Shown here in pieces: positions 51,301 through 60,672 of a stretch of 64,000 bases of DNA. The DNA comes from Luteibaculum sp964627445 (lineage in GTDB: Bacteria; Bacteroidota; Bacteroidia; Flavobacteriales_D; Luteibaculaceae): the NCBI GenBank assembly GCA_964627445.1, contig CAZVJF010000012.1, positions 19,377-83,376 of the forward strand, given 5' to 3'. The position numbers and the translations under genes are program-made. The notes beneath the pieces were generated by a model. It made no database searches and was not told the DNA's origin. It worked only from the letters and a program-made list of their open reading frames with translations. Numbering within the stretch: the stretch's first letter is position 1; each line of letters starts with the position of its first letter.

Positions 51301-54300
51301 ACATAATCCGTATCCCACTTCTGCTCTTTTTCGTGCTCGCCTGTGCAGCAGTATGGGCACAACCCACATATTTTATGGGAAATCGCGTGGTAAGCGACTG
51401 CGAAGGTTTCCTGGAAGATAGTAATGTGGGGAATGAAGATTTTCCCAATGGATACGACCACAACGAAAATTACACCTTTACGGTATGCGTGCCTGGCGCT
51501 CCCAGTGTTACCATTGATTTTTTAGAATTTAAGCTGGAAACTACATCCAGCCAAGGCTTGCAGCTAGACATTTTAACCATTTATGCAGGACCCGATAGAA
51601 ACAGTCCGGTGATAGGAGAGTTTACCGGGGACCAAAATCCCGGGAGTTTTACCGTTGATCGGGAGTGCGTTACCTTTCACTTTGTTTCTGATGCCTCCGT
51701 AAATGGTGAAGGCTGGCGCCTCAAGTGGACCTTTGTCCCACCCCCACCCGAGGAACCAGAAATCCAACCCATCCCCAACCCAACCTGTGGTACCGAGTCT
51801 ATTGTCATCAATTTTGAGGATGGCATTTCCTGCAGCCAGGTGACCAACAACAATTTTGGTATGACCGCGGGTAGCCCCACGGGAGGTGTGGCCAACGTAA
51901 CCCCACTAAACTGCGTAAACGACACCACCACCTCGGTTCAGGTTGACTTCACCGGCCCGTTAGATCGGTCGGGAATCTACGGTGTTACGTATAACATTGT
52001 CTATTTTGATATTTGTGGAAACCCCTATCAATATTCAGATACAGCCCAATTTTCAATTATCGATTGCCCTTTAGAGGTAGAAATAATTGGTGACACTGCG
52101 GTGTGTATTGGCCAATGTACCACTTTACGAGCAGAGGTAGAAGGCGGTGACTTCAACAACTACCAGTTTACCTGGGATCCTGCAGGTCCCAACAGCCCTA
52201 ACTACACCATACGCCCTACCGAAGAAACTGTGGTTACCGTTACGGTTACCGATGGCAACTCCATACCCGCTAGTGCAACGCGTACAGTTACCTTAAAAAC
52301 CTTACCTACCGCACCGGATGACTTTTCCATGTGTCGCTTTAGTGGAGATACCAACCTTACGGCTACGCCCGCTGGCGGAAGTTGGGGCGGTGACCGGATG
52401 AATAACGGGGGCCGTTTTCGCCCCAATAATGATGGGGTAAATAAAGTGTATTACGTAGGTCCAAATGGTTGTGCAGACACTACTAACATTACGGTATTCC
52501 CAGTGAACTCGCCAGGTCGCGTACCCATCTGTTTAGGCTCTGACCCGGTACAAATTGATGGAACACCCGCTGGAGGAACCTGGAGTGGCGATCCCAACAT
52601 TAGCGCTGGTGGTTTATTTGACCCGCAGCAAGAGGGCTCGTTTACCGTCACCTACACCGAGCCTAATAACGGCTGCCAGAAAGACACCCGCGTAGATGTG
52701 GTTGATGAAATTGATGCACCCGCTTACGATTCCATTATCAAGTGTTCTAACGAACCTCCTTTCGATTTGGAGTATGCGCCACGCGGTGGTCGCTGGACGG
52801 GGCCTGGGGTGAACAACAACGGACGCTTCAATCCTGGAAATGCGGGCCCCGGTTTTCACAAACTCTACTATACCATTAACGGTGGCGATTGTACCGATTC
52901 TACCTCAGTAGAAGTCTTTACCATAGGCGCGGGCAACGATACCCTACTATGTCCTACCAGTGATGCCTTTCCACTTACTACGGGAGTTCCCAGTGGTGGT
53001 ATTTGGTCTGGACCGGGAGTAACTGCCAACGCAGATTCAACGGTTTACACCTTTAATGCGCCATTTTTTATGGAGCAGGATACCGTGGTGACCCTCAACT
53101 ACGAGCTACAAGGCTGTGTAGACCAAAAAATCATGTACCTCATCACTACCCAGGCTGAAGATATTAGTTTCCAGTTCTGCGAATACGATAGCATAGGAGT
53201 TATTCGAACCAACACGATAAATACCAATCCAGATTTTGGAAATTGGTATGGACCATCGTTTAATGATGACACCTTAACCATAGAAAACCAATTGGGTGTT
53301 GGTACACACTACATCTACTATGAGGTACAAAACAACGGCTGCGTAGACAGTGTGGCCATAAATATTAACCTAAAGCCGGATGTTTCGGTTCCAGTAGACC
53401 GAGATACCGTATGCCCCCGCGAGCTGGACTTTGATTTAACAGGAACCCCGGCTGGAGGTGTTTGGACGGGTATAGGAATTACCGATGATCAAGTGGGTAC
53501 CTTTAGCCCAACCAGCATCGGTTTCCAGGGTACTTTTGAGCCCGTTTACACGCTCGATGGATGCACCGATACCGCAACCATTGTGGTACGCACACCCCAG
53601 TTAAATATTACTGGTTTGGGCGAGAAGTACTGTTTTCAATACAACGCACCGGTAAACATCTCAGGAACGCCCGGCCCAGGCTACTTCGAAGGTCCAGGTA
53701 TTACAGACCCAACAGCTGCAACCTTTGATAGAGCCGCTCCAGATGCGGGTACTGGAGAACATACCATAACCTATGTGTTTGGAGACAATGACATTTACGG
53801 CTCGGAAGAATGCATTTACCGGGAATCTATTATTGTAGAGATTTCAGACACCTTAGAAATTGACTCTATAGTTGGAGATAGTCCCATATGCCCAGGCGAA
53901 CGCACTATACTTTCGGCCTATGTTGTAGGAGGACGTGGACCTGGCTCCTACAAGTTAGACTGGACACCCGAAGATTTTGGTGGCACTTCGCCATACAATA
54001 TTACCGTGCGTCCCGATGCATCCATTTCGGATACCACCATTAACTACGAACTCACGGTTACCGATCGTGGAGGTGCAAATTTTTGCGCGCCAGATAGCTA
54101 CGTATTCCCCTTAACCATTCACCCTCAAGTAATGTATGATGCCATTCCTGGCCCCACAGTTTGTTTTGGTCTGGATAACTACATCAACTTGTACAACGTG
54201 GGCACTAATCCCCTTCGATACGATTGGCTGATCGATGGCGATACCGTAACCACAGACTCCCTTTTCATCCAAGCTGGATTATACGATCTAGTCGTTACCG

Positions 54301-54944
54301 ATGAAGTAACGGGTTGTGCTATTGAAACCCGAGAAGAAATACCCCAATACCCTTACCTGGAAGCCAATATTGTAACGGTACCCAATGTGCCTTGTGTAGA
54401 CATTCTTGATCCAAATATCTTTATCGTAAACTCCTCGGTTGGGGCTACAGCAGGAAGCTGGACCATAGGCGATATTGACACCACCGAAGTGATTCCTTTT
54501 ACGCCTGGCGGTAACTTTGAGTACCAATTTCCAGACACGGGAGATTATACCATAGATTTAAGCATTAGCAACGGAAACGGACAGTGCTCGGAGCAGCTCT
54601 CCATTGATATGTGTGTCAACAAGATCGTTACGGTGTTTATTCCCAATACTTTTACGCCCAATAACGATGGCGACAACGATGTGTGGCCCACGGGTGAAAT
54701 CAACGTATTTGGAAACCTAACTCCCGAAGGATACGACCTAATTGATTTCGAGTTTACCATACACGACCGGTGGGGCAAACAAGTATTCTTTAGTGAAGAC
54801 TTCCCTAACGAGCCCTGGGATGGAAACTTTAGAAACCGACAGGGAGAACCTTGCAAACCCGGAGTTTACTCCTATCGCGCCAAGCTGTTCTTCGATGAGT
54901 TTAACCACCAGGATGTGAGTGGAACCATTACCCTACTTCGCTAG
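51297..54944 (+). CDS. giant secreted CUB/repeat protein with type B T9SS sorting domain
   Basis: A 1215-residue protein. The signal peptide ends AVWAQ. Residues about 30-150 form a CUB-like domain (NYTFTVCVPGAPSVTIDFLE, LDILTIYAGPDRNSPVIGEF). The middle holds at least seven copies of a GGxWxG-type module of about 75 residues (for example GGTWSGDPNISAGGLFDP and GGRWTGPGVNNNGRFNPG). The last 90 residues are the gliding-associated CHU_C domain (FIPNTFTPNNDGDNDVWP, IHDRWGKQVFFSE, PCKPGVYSYRAKL), which directs type IX secretion and often anchoring on the cell surface. Probably an adhesin or surface scaffold. RBS AGGAGA precedes the ATG. Confidence 0.85.
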   Translation: MNIIRIPLLLFFVLACAAVWAQPTYFMGNRVVSDCEGFLEDSNVGNEDFPNGYDHNENYTFTVCVPGAPSVTIDFLEFKLETTSSQGLQLDILTIYAGPDRNSPVIGEFTGDQNPGSFTVDRECVTFHFVSDASVNGEGWRLKWTFVPPPPEEPEIQPIPNPTCGTESIVINFEDGISCSQVTNNNFGMTAGSPTGGVANVTPLNCVNDTTTSVQVDFTGPLDRSGIYGVTYNIVYFDICGNPYQYSDTAQFSIIDCPLEVEIIGDTAVCIGQCTTLRAEVEGGDFNNYQFTWDPAGPNSPNYTIRPTEETVVTVTVTDGNSIPASATRTVTLKTLPTAPDDFSMCRFSGDTNLTATPAGGSWGGDRMNNGGRFRPNNDGVNKVYYVGPNGCADTTNITVFPVNSPGRVPICLGSDPVQIDGTPAGGTWSGDPNISAGGLFDPQQEGSFTVTYTEPNNGCQKDTRVDVVDEIDAPAYDSIIKCSNEPPFDLEYAPRGGRWTGPGVNNNGRFNPGNAGPGFHKLYYTINGGDCTDSTSVEVFTIGAGNDTLLCPTSDAFPLTTGVPSGGIWSGPGVTANADSTVYTFNAPFFMEQDTVVTLNYELQGCVDQKIMYLITTQAEDISFQFCEYDSIGVIRTNTINTNPDFGNWYGPSFNDDTLTIENQLGVGTHYIYYEVQNNGCVDSVAININLKPDVSVPVDRDTVCPRELDFDLTGTPAGGVWTGIGITDDQVGTFSPTSIGFQGTFEPVYTLDGCTDTATIVVRTPQLNITGLGEKYCFQYNAPVNISGTPGPGYFEGPGITDPTAATFDRAAPDAGTGEHTITYVFGDNDIYGSEECIYRESIIVEISDTLEIDSIVGDSPICPGERTILSAYVVGGRGPGSYKLDWTPEDFGGTSPYNITVRPDASISDTTINYELTVTDRGGANFCAPDSYVFPLTIHPQVMYDAIPGPTVCFGLDNYINLYNVGTNPLRYDWLIDGDTVTTDSLFIQAGLYDLVVTDEVTGCAIETREEIPQYPYLEANIVTVPNVPCVDILDPNIFIVNSSVGATAGSWTIGDIDTTEVIPFTPGGNFEYQFPDTGDYTIDLSISNGNGQCSEQLSIDMCVNKIVTVFIPNTFTPNNDGDNDVWPTGEINVFGNLTPEGYDLIDFEFTIHDRWGKQVFFSEDFPNEPWDGNFRNRQGEPCKPGVYSYRAKLFFDEFNHQDVSGTITLLR

Positions 54945-55582
54945 GATTCTATTTTTTCTAGGGATATTTCGGTCTTGCGTTTGCGTTCGGGTACGTAGAT
55001 TTCACCCCGTTCTATTTTTCGAACGATGTAATCGATCATCGCATCTTCTTTTACATCAAAATCGTCTTTGAGGTCGCTGCCAAAAAGCTTGGCTACCCCC
55101 TGCCAGAAAAAGGCCGAAAAGCCTCCTTTAAACTCTTTGATTAGATCGTAAGAAGTTACACCCGTTTCTCTATTGATGAGCTTTATAAGGATGCGCCCTT
55201 GAGAAACGGTGAGGTTTTTAAGCTCATCTGAAAACTCCTCCTTTAGATCGCGTTCCACCTGCTTCATAAACTTGCGCTTTTCACGTCTTCGGTCCAACTG
55301 TGCGTAGGCCGAATCGTACTCGTTTATGATTTCCGAAGTGATTTTAGCGTAGGGATATACCTTTTTTACATAGTACTTCAGGCGATCAAAATCGCTGCGA
55401 AACACCACGTTTTCACGCCCATTTTTAATCTCTACCTCGCGCAGCGACACGTTGGGCATGGTATCCCCTCCTACTACCACATTGTGCACCACAACGGGTT
55501 CCTCGGTGGTAGATTGCGCCATGGTAGCTGTACTGAAGAGCGCGAGTAGAAAGGTGATAATGGCGGTTGCTTTCATATCCAT
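54941..55582 (-). CDS. DUF4294 secreted protein
   Basis: A 213-residue protein starting MDMKATAIITFLLALFSTAT with a signal peptide cut near MAQ. The DUF4294 core LKYYVKKVYPYAKITSEIIN, then KQVERDLKEEFSDELKNLTV and SQGRILIKLINRETGVTSYD, is complete. Members occur only in Bacteroidota; role unknown. It is convergent with the giant protein gene (4-base overlap). The start at 55582 is chosen over 55636 because it leads directly into the signal peptide. Confidence 0.85.
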   Translation of the reverse strand: MDMKATAIITFLLALFSTATMAQSTTEEPVVVHNVVVGGDTMPNVSLREVEIKNGRENVVFRSDFDRLKYYVKKVYPYAKITSEIINEYDSAYAQLDRRREKRKFMKQVERDLKEEFSDELKNLTVSQGRILIKLINRETGVTSYDLIKEFKGGFSAFFWQGVAKLFGSDLKDDFDVKEDAMIDYIVRKIERGEIYVPERKRKTEISLEKIES

Positions 55583-55639
55583 GGTTAGTAACGTAAATAT
55601 TGTGTTTTGGATATAAAAACAAAAAGCGTTCCACAAATC

Positions 55640-57121
55640 TTAACGCTTTAATTTCCAGGAAGAAAGCGCATCCTGCGTGAGGTGCGCGCCTGTTTTCACC
55701 CGCTCCTTTTGATCTTCAAAAATGACCTTCGCCATCATGGCAGCCACTTGCATTTCCTCGGGATCCTTAGCCTCCAACATTTCGGGCTTAAAGTGCTCTT
55801 TTACAAAGTTGGTATCAAAATCACCGCTTACAAATGCGGGGTGTTTTAGCGTAAATGCACAAAAGGGTAAGGTGGTTTCAATACCCGTAATGCGATAAGA
55901 TTCTATGGCACGCAAGGTGCGGGTAATGGCCTCTTGTCTATCGGCTCCATGTACTACCAGCTTGGCAATCATGGGATCGTAGTGGATGGGAATGTTCATG
56001 CCTTCCTCAAAACCGTCATCCACCCGAACACCACTGCCTTTGGGTACTTTATAGGTTTCTAATTTTCCAATATCGGGTAGGAAGTTGTTGGTAGGATCTT
56101 CGGCATACACGCGCACCTCAATGGCGTGGCCGTTAATTTTTAAGTCTTCCTGGGTAAAAGGCAGTTCCTTTCCACGCGCTACTTCTATTTGCTCGCGCAC
56201 TAAATCTACGCCTGTAATCATTTCCGTTACAGGATGCTCTACCTGCAAGCGCGTATTCATTTCCAGGAAATAGAAATTAAGATCGGCATCCACTAGAAAT
56301 TCCACGGTACCAGCACCCACGTAATTGCACGCCTTGGCCACATTCACTGCAGCTTCGCCCATTTTCTTACGCAGTTCGGGGGTTAACACTGCACTGGGTG
56401 CTTCCTCAATCACCTTTTGGTGCCTACGCTGCACGCTGCATTCACGCTCAAACAGGTACACGCAGTTGCCATGCGTATCGGCCAATACTTGAATTTCGAT
56501 ATGGCGTGGTTTGGTAACAAACTTTTCTATAAACACCGCGCCATTTCCAAACGCTGATTTCGCCTCGCTAATGGCACGCTCCATCCCTTCATTGAGGTCT
56601 TCCTCGCGTTCTACGATGCGCATTCCTTTTCCACCACCACCGGCAGAAGCTTTTACCAAAATGGGGAAACCAATAGACTTGGCAATCGATTTGGCTTTCG
56701 CGATATCATCAATGGCGCCATCGGAACCGGGAACTAAAGGCGTGTCGTATTGCTTTACCGCTTCTTTTGCCGAAAGCTTGTCGCCCATCACCTCCATCGA
56801 TTCGGGCTTGGGACCAATAAAAGTGATACCGGCATCGGTTACTTTTTTCGCAAAAGCGGCATTTTCAGATAAAAAACCATAGCCTGGATGAATTCCATCG
56901 GCACCCGACTCTTGGGCTATGCGCAGTACCTTATCCATATCCAGGTAGCTGAACTTAGAGGCACTGGGACCAATGTGGTAGGCCTCATCTGCAAAACGCA
57001 CAAACGGGGCGGTTCTATCGGCATCCGAAAAAATGGCTACCGTTTTTATGCCCATATCCTTAGCAGTACGCATAATGCGCAGCGCTATCTCTCCTCTATT
57101 GGCAACAAGTATCTTATTCAT
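55640..57121 (-). CDS. accC: biotin carboxylase (acetyl-/propionyl-CoA carboxylase subunit)
   Basis: A 493-residue ATP-grasp biotin carboxylase: KILVANRGEIALRIMRTAKD at the start, the glycine loop ASAGGGGKGMRIVE (about 160-173), ERECSVQRRHQKVIEEAPS and FLEMNTRLQVEHPVTEMITG with the catalytic glutamate. It carboxylates the biotin of a carrier protein. No accB or carboxyltransferase is adjacent, and the C-terminus ends without a biotinyl domain, so it is the separate-subunit type. It is transcribed divergently from thrS. Confidence 0.92.
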   Translation of the reverse strand: MNKILVANRGEIALRIMRTAKDMGIKTVAIFSDADRTAPFVRFADEAYHIGPSASKFSYLDMDKVLRIAQESGADGIHPGYGFLSENAAFAKKVTDAGITFIGPKPESMEVMGDKLSAKEAVKQYDTPLVPGSDGAIDDIAKAKSIAKSIGFPILVKASAGGGGKGMRIVEREEDLNEGMERAISEAKSAFGNGAVFIEKFVTKPRHIEIQVLADTHGNCVYLFERECSVQRRHQKVIEEAPSAVLTPELRKKMGEAAVNVAKACNYVGAGTVEFLVDADLNFYFLEMNTRLQVEHPVTEMITGVDLVREQIEVARGKELPFTQEDLKINGHAIEVRVYAEDPTNNFLPDIGKLETYKVPKGSGVRVDDGFEEGMNIPIHYDPMIAKLVVHGADRQEAITRTLRAIESYRITGIETTLPFCAFTLKHPAFVSGDFDTNFVKEHFKPEMLEAKDPEEMQVAAMMAKVIFEDQKERVKTGAHLTQDALSSWKLKR

Positions 57122-57200
57122 AGTATCTGGCTTCTATCAAAAGGGCTAAAATAACAATTGTTGTTTGGTAACCGCGTTAGGGCTTAGGAAGTGAAAAGTC

Positions 57201-57208
57201 TATATTTG
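57201..57208 (+). promoter_or_regulatory. -7 promoter box of the thrS operon
   Basis: TATATTTG matches TAnnTTTG; the start codon follows 29 bases later. The leader is short, so a T-box or large attenuator is not present. Confidence 0.6.
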
Positions 57209-57237
57209 CCGCCTTGTTTAAAGAACAATGTTTTACC

Positions 57238-59187
57238 ATGGTGAAGATAACGCTACCAGACGGAAGCACACGAAGTTTTGAAAATGCGGTAAGCGGCCTG
57301 GATGTGGCTAAGGATATTAGCGAAGGTTTAGCACGCAATGTACTTGCAGCAGAGGTTAATGGAGAAGTATGGGATGCCACCCGCCCCATTACGGAAGATG
57401 CTACGGTAAAACTACTTACCTGGACTGACGATAACGGGAAAATGGCCTTTTGGCACTCCTCAGCCCACCTTATGGCGGAGGCATTGCAAGAGCTGTATCC
57501 GGATGTAAAATTTGCCATTGGTCCCCCCATAGAAAACGGGTTCTACTACGATATTGACTTGGGAGAACAAAAGCTTACCGAAGGCGATTTACCTAAGATT
57601 GAAAAGAAAATGCAGGAGTTGGCAGGAAAAGCAAATGCCTACGAGCGCATAGAAATGCCCAAGGCTGAGGCCATCTCTTATTTTGAGGAAAAAGGCGACC
57701 CGTATAAGCTGGAATTGTTGGAAGATCTTGAAGATGGCTCCATTACGTTTTATAAGCAGGGCGAATTTACCGACTTGTGCCGCGGACCCCACATTCCACA
57801 CACCAAATACATAAAGGCCATAAAGCTTTTAAATGTAGCCGGTGCCTACTGGCGTGGCGATGAAAACCGCCAGCAGCTTACGCGCATCTATGGAATTACC
57901 TTCCCCAAAAAGAAAGAGCTTACCGAGTACCTAGAACTACTGGAGGAAGCAAAAAAGCGCGACCACAGAAAACTGGGTAAAGAGCTGGACCTTTTTACCT
58001 TCTCGGAGCGTGTAGGACAAGGCTTGCCACTTTGGTTGCCCAAAGGAGCCGAATTGCGCGAGCGCCTTATAGAGTTTATGCGTACTGCCCAAAAGCGCAG
58101 TGGCTACGATGGTGTGGTATCTCCGCACATTGGACACAAAGACCTCTACGTATGCTCGGGCCACTACGCCAAGTACGGGGAAGATTCTTTCCAACCGATA
58201 AACACACCCAACGAGGGCGAAGAGTTTCTTTTGAAACCCATGAACTGCCCGCACCACTGCGAGATATTTGCGAGCCGACCTCGCTCCTACAAAGACTTAC
58301 CCATACGCTTTGCAGAATTTGGTACCGTGTACCGCTACGAACAAAGTGGGGAGCTGCACGGATTAACGCGCGTACGTGGCTTTACCCAGGATGATGCCCA
58401 CATCTTTTGCATGCCCGAGCAAGTAAAAGACGAGTTTAAAAAGGTCATCCACCTCATAATGCACGTGTTTAAAAGCCTTGGGTTTGAGGACTACACGGCA
58501 CAGGTATCTTTGCGCGATCAAGACGATCACTCCAAATATATTGGCTCTGAAGAAAACTGGGAAAAGGCCGAAAACGCCATTGTAGAGGCGGCCCAAGAAG
58601 AAGGACTGAACTACGTGGTGGAATACAACGAAGCCGCTTTTTACGGTCCCAAGCTCGATTTTATGGTGAAAGACGCCCTGGGTAGAAAGTGGCAATTGGG
58701 AACCATACAGGTAGACTACACCCTACCCGAGCGCTTTGAATTGGAATACGTTGGAAGCGACAATGCCAAGCACCGCCCGGTAATGATACACCGCGCACCC
58801 TTTGGATCTTTGGAGCGTTTTATCGCTATTTTAATAGAACATACCGAAGGAAAACTCCCATTGTGGTTGGCACCGGAACAGGCTATTGTGTTACCCATTA
58901 GTGAAAAGGTGAACGACTACGCAACGGAAGTTTCATATCTGCTAAATAATTCCGAAATTCGCGGCCTTGTTGATTCCCGTAATGAAAAAATAGGGAAGAA
59001 AATTAGAGAAGCCGAACTAAAACGCATCCCCTACATGCTTATTGTTGGAGAACAAGAAGCCAAGGAAGGTGTAGTTTCAGTACGGAAGCAAGGTGAAGGT
59101 GACTTAGGAACGATGACTGTTGAAGCCTTTGCTGAGATCATAAATGCAGAAGTAAAAGAAGTATTAGCGTATAACCCGAAAAAGTAA
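57238..59187 (+). CDS. thrS: threonyl-tRNA synthetase
   Basis: A 649-residue class II synthetase starting MVKITLPDGSTRSFENAVSG. It has the TGS domain (1-65), the editing domain with HSSAHLMAEALQELYP (HxxxH), the catalytic core (zinc-binding cysteine in LKPMNCPHHCEIF, motif 2 with FGTVYRYEQSGELHGLTRVR), and the anticodon domain (APEQAIVLPISEK). It charges tRNA-Thr. It opens the conserved thrS-infC-rpmI-rplT operon. The in-frame start at 57214 is less likely, since the native TGS start is MVKI. Confidence 0.97.
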   Translation: MVKITLPDGSTRSFENAVSGLDVAKDISEGLARNVLAAEVNGEVWDATRPITEDATVKLLTWTDDNGKMAFWHSSAHLMAEALQELYPDVKFAIGPPIENGFYYDIDLGEQKLTEGDLPKIEKKMQELAGKANAYERIEMPKAEAISYFEEKGDPYKLELLEDLEDGSITFYKQGEFTDLCRGPHIPHTKYIKAIKLLNVAGAYWRGDENRQQLTRIYGITFPKKKELTEYLELLEEAKKRDHRKLGKELDLFTFSERVGQGLPLWLPKGAELRERLIEFMRTAQKRSGYDGVVSPHIGHKDLYVCSGHYAKYGEDSFQPINTPNEGEEFLLKPMNCPHHCEIFASRPRSYKDLPIRFAEFGTVYRYEQSGELHGLTRVRGFTQDDAHIFCMPEQVKDEFKKVIHLIMHVFKSLGFEDYTAQVSLRDQDDHSKYIGSEENWEKAENAIVEAAQEEGLNYVVEYNEAAFYGPKLDFMVKDALGRKWQLGTIQVDYTLPERFELEYVGSDNAKHRPVMIHRAPFGSLERFIAILIEHTEGKLPLWLAPEQAIVLPISEKVNDYATEVSYLLNNSEIRGLVDSRNEKIGKKIREAELKRIPYMLIVGEQEAKEGVVSVRKQGEGDLGTMTVEAFAEIINAEVKEVLAYNPKK

Positions 59188-59209
59188 ATAGAAACACAAA
59201 CCACATAAT

Positions 59210-59761
59210 TTGAGGCCAAGAAGAAAACCGTTTACTCCGCGAAAAAAAAGCAATCCACATAAAATTAATGAGGAAATTGATGCTCCCAAGGTACGCTTGG
59301 TGGGCGATAACGTAGAAGTTGGGGTATACTCCAACAAAGAAGCGTATAAAATAGCGGAAGACCTGGGGCTGGACTTAGTGGAAATATCTCCCAAAGCAGA
59401 ACCCCCTGTTTGTAAGGCAATTGATTACAAGAAATTCTTGTACGAGCAAAAGCGCAAGCAAAAAGAGCTAAAAGCCAAGCAGTCTAAGGTTACGGTAAAA
59501 GAAATACGTTTTGGTCCCAATACCGATGATCACGACTTTAACTTTAAGCTAAACCACGCTAAGAAATTCTTAGAAGAAGGCTCTAAAGTAAAGGCGTATG
59601 TGTTTTTTAAAGGGCGTACCATTGTATTTAAGGAGCGCGGTGAAATTTTACTTTTAAAGTTTGCCCAGGCACTAGAGGAATACGGAACGGTAGAGAGCAT
59701 GCCGAAGTTAGAAGGGAAACGCATGATTATGATGTTTACCCCGAAGACGAATAAGAAGTAA
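59210..59761 (+). CDS. infC: translation initiation factor IF-3 (TTG start)
   Basis: A 183-residue IF-3: INEEIDAPKVRLVGDNVEVG, DLVEISPKAEPPVCKAIDYK, KFLYEQKRKQKELKAKQ (linker helix) and the C-terminal domain VKEIRFGPNTDDHDFNFKLN. The only start that fits is TTG at 59210-59212; an in-frame stop lies just upstream (59189-59191), and there is no ATG before the conserved body. In E. coli infC starts at AUU and IF-3 represses its own translation by rejecting non-AUG starts, so a rare start here points to the same autoregulation. It follows thrS by 22 bases. Confidence 0.95.
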   Translation: MRPRRKPFTPRKKSNPHKINEEIDAPKVRLVGDNVEVGVYSNKEAYKIAEDLGLDLVEISPKAEPPVCKAIDYKKFLYEQKRKQKELKAKQSKVTVKEIRFGPNTDDHDFNFKLNHAKKFLEEGSKVKAYVFFKGRTIVFKERGEILLLKFAQALEEYGTVESMPKLEGKRMIMMFTPKTNKK

Positions 59762-59793
59762 GGAAATAAGTAGCGGATAGAAATAAGTGAGTT

Positions 59794-59991
59794 ATGCCAA
59801 AAATGAAAACCAACTCCAGTGCTAAAAAGCGTTTTACGCTAACCGGCTCTGGAAAAATTAAGCGTAAGCACGCTTTTAAAAGCCACATCTTGACTAAAAA
59901 GGAAACTACGCAGAAGCGTAACCTTACCAAAAGCGGTTTGGTACACAAGTCAGATGAAACCAATGTGAAGTTAATGCTTCGAATGAAGTAA
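59794..59991 (+). CDS. rpmI: 50S ribosomal protein L35
   Basis: A 65-residue basic protein beginning MPKMKTNSSAKKRFTLTGSG, complete and of standard length for bL35. It binds 23S rRNA in the large subunit. It lies 32 bases after infC in the usual order. Confidence 0.97.
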   Translation: MPKMKTNSSAKKRFTLTGSGKIKRKHAFKSHILTKKETTQKRNLTKSGLVHKSDETNVKLMLRMK

Positions 59992-60073
59992 GCATTACGG
60001 TTACAGTTAAACAACCCGGTATTGCGTAACAAGAAAGGGAAACCCTTCACGTACTGCCAAAAACTTTAAAGAA

Positions 60074-60421
60074 ATGCCAAGATCAGTAAACCACGTAGCG
60101 TCAAAGGCGCGCAGAAAAAAAATCCTTAAGCAGGCTAAAGGATTTTACGGACGTAGAAAAAACGTTTGGACCGTATCTAAGAATGCGGTAGAAAAAAGTA
60201 TGCTGTATGCATACACCGGCCGTAAGCAAAAGAAAAGAAACTTCCGCGCATTGTGGATACAGCGTATTAACGCTGGTGCCCGCGAGCACGGTTTGTCATA
60301 CTCTCAGTTTATGGGCTTATGCAAAAAGAAGAACATTGACCTAAACCGCAAAGTATTGGCGGATTTAGCAATGAACCACCCCGATGCGTTTAAAGCCATC
60401 GTAGACCAAGCAAAAGCCTAA
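60074..60421 (+). CDS. rplT: 50S ribosomal protein L20
   Basis: A 115-residue bL20 (MPRSVNHVASKARRKKILKQ, and KNVWTVSKNAVEKSMLYAYT). It binds 23S rRNA early in assembly and can repress its own operon in other bacteria; no mimic site was checked. It ends the operon, 25 bases before the terminator. Confidence 0.97.
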   Translation: MPRSVNHVASKARRKKILKQAKGFYGRRKNVWTVSKNAVEKSMLYAYTGRKQKKRNFRALWIQRINAGAREHGLSYSQFMGLCKKKNIDLNRKVLADLAMNHPDAFKAIVDQAKA

Positions 60422-60446
60422 ATAAATAACATTCCGCTACTTTTTG

Positions 60447-60477
60447 AGCCCCAGTTCTACCGAGCTGGGGCTTTTTT
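60447..60477 (+). terminator. intrinsic terminator of the thrS-rplT operon
   Basis: Stem AGCCCCAG (60447-60454) and CTGGGGCT (60465-60472), 10-base loop, followed by six T. From here to the start of the next island (60673) there is no convincing gene; an 8-base inverted repeat GGGTGGTA/TACCACCC lies at 60505-60541. Confidence 0.9.
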
Positions 60478-60672
60478 GTGGGTATTCAATAACGGCTCAT
60501 GCATGGGTGGTAATGCAAGAATCTTATGGGAAATACCACCCGCACCAATTATCCCCTTTAGAAAAGCTCAGAATGGCTTTTATTGAAAGTTTCCCCGGTT
60601 CATCTTCAGATGAAACAATTCATAATTGGTGATGGGCGTTGGTTTAAGGCTTGGATTCTAGTTCGAACCATT

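Noticed and set aside
57122..57237. T-box or attenuator in front of thrS
   Set aside because: The leader from the -7 box to the start codon is only about 25 bases, too short for such an element.
60444..60632. 62-codon plus-strand reading frame after rplT
   Set aside because: It starts inside the rplT terminator, has no promoter or family match, and is probably not a gene.
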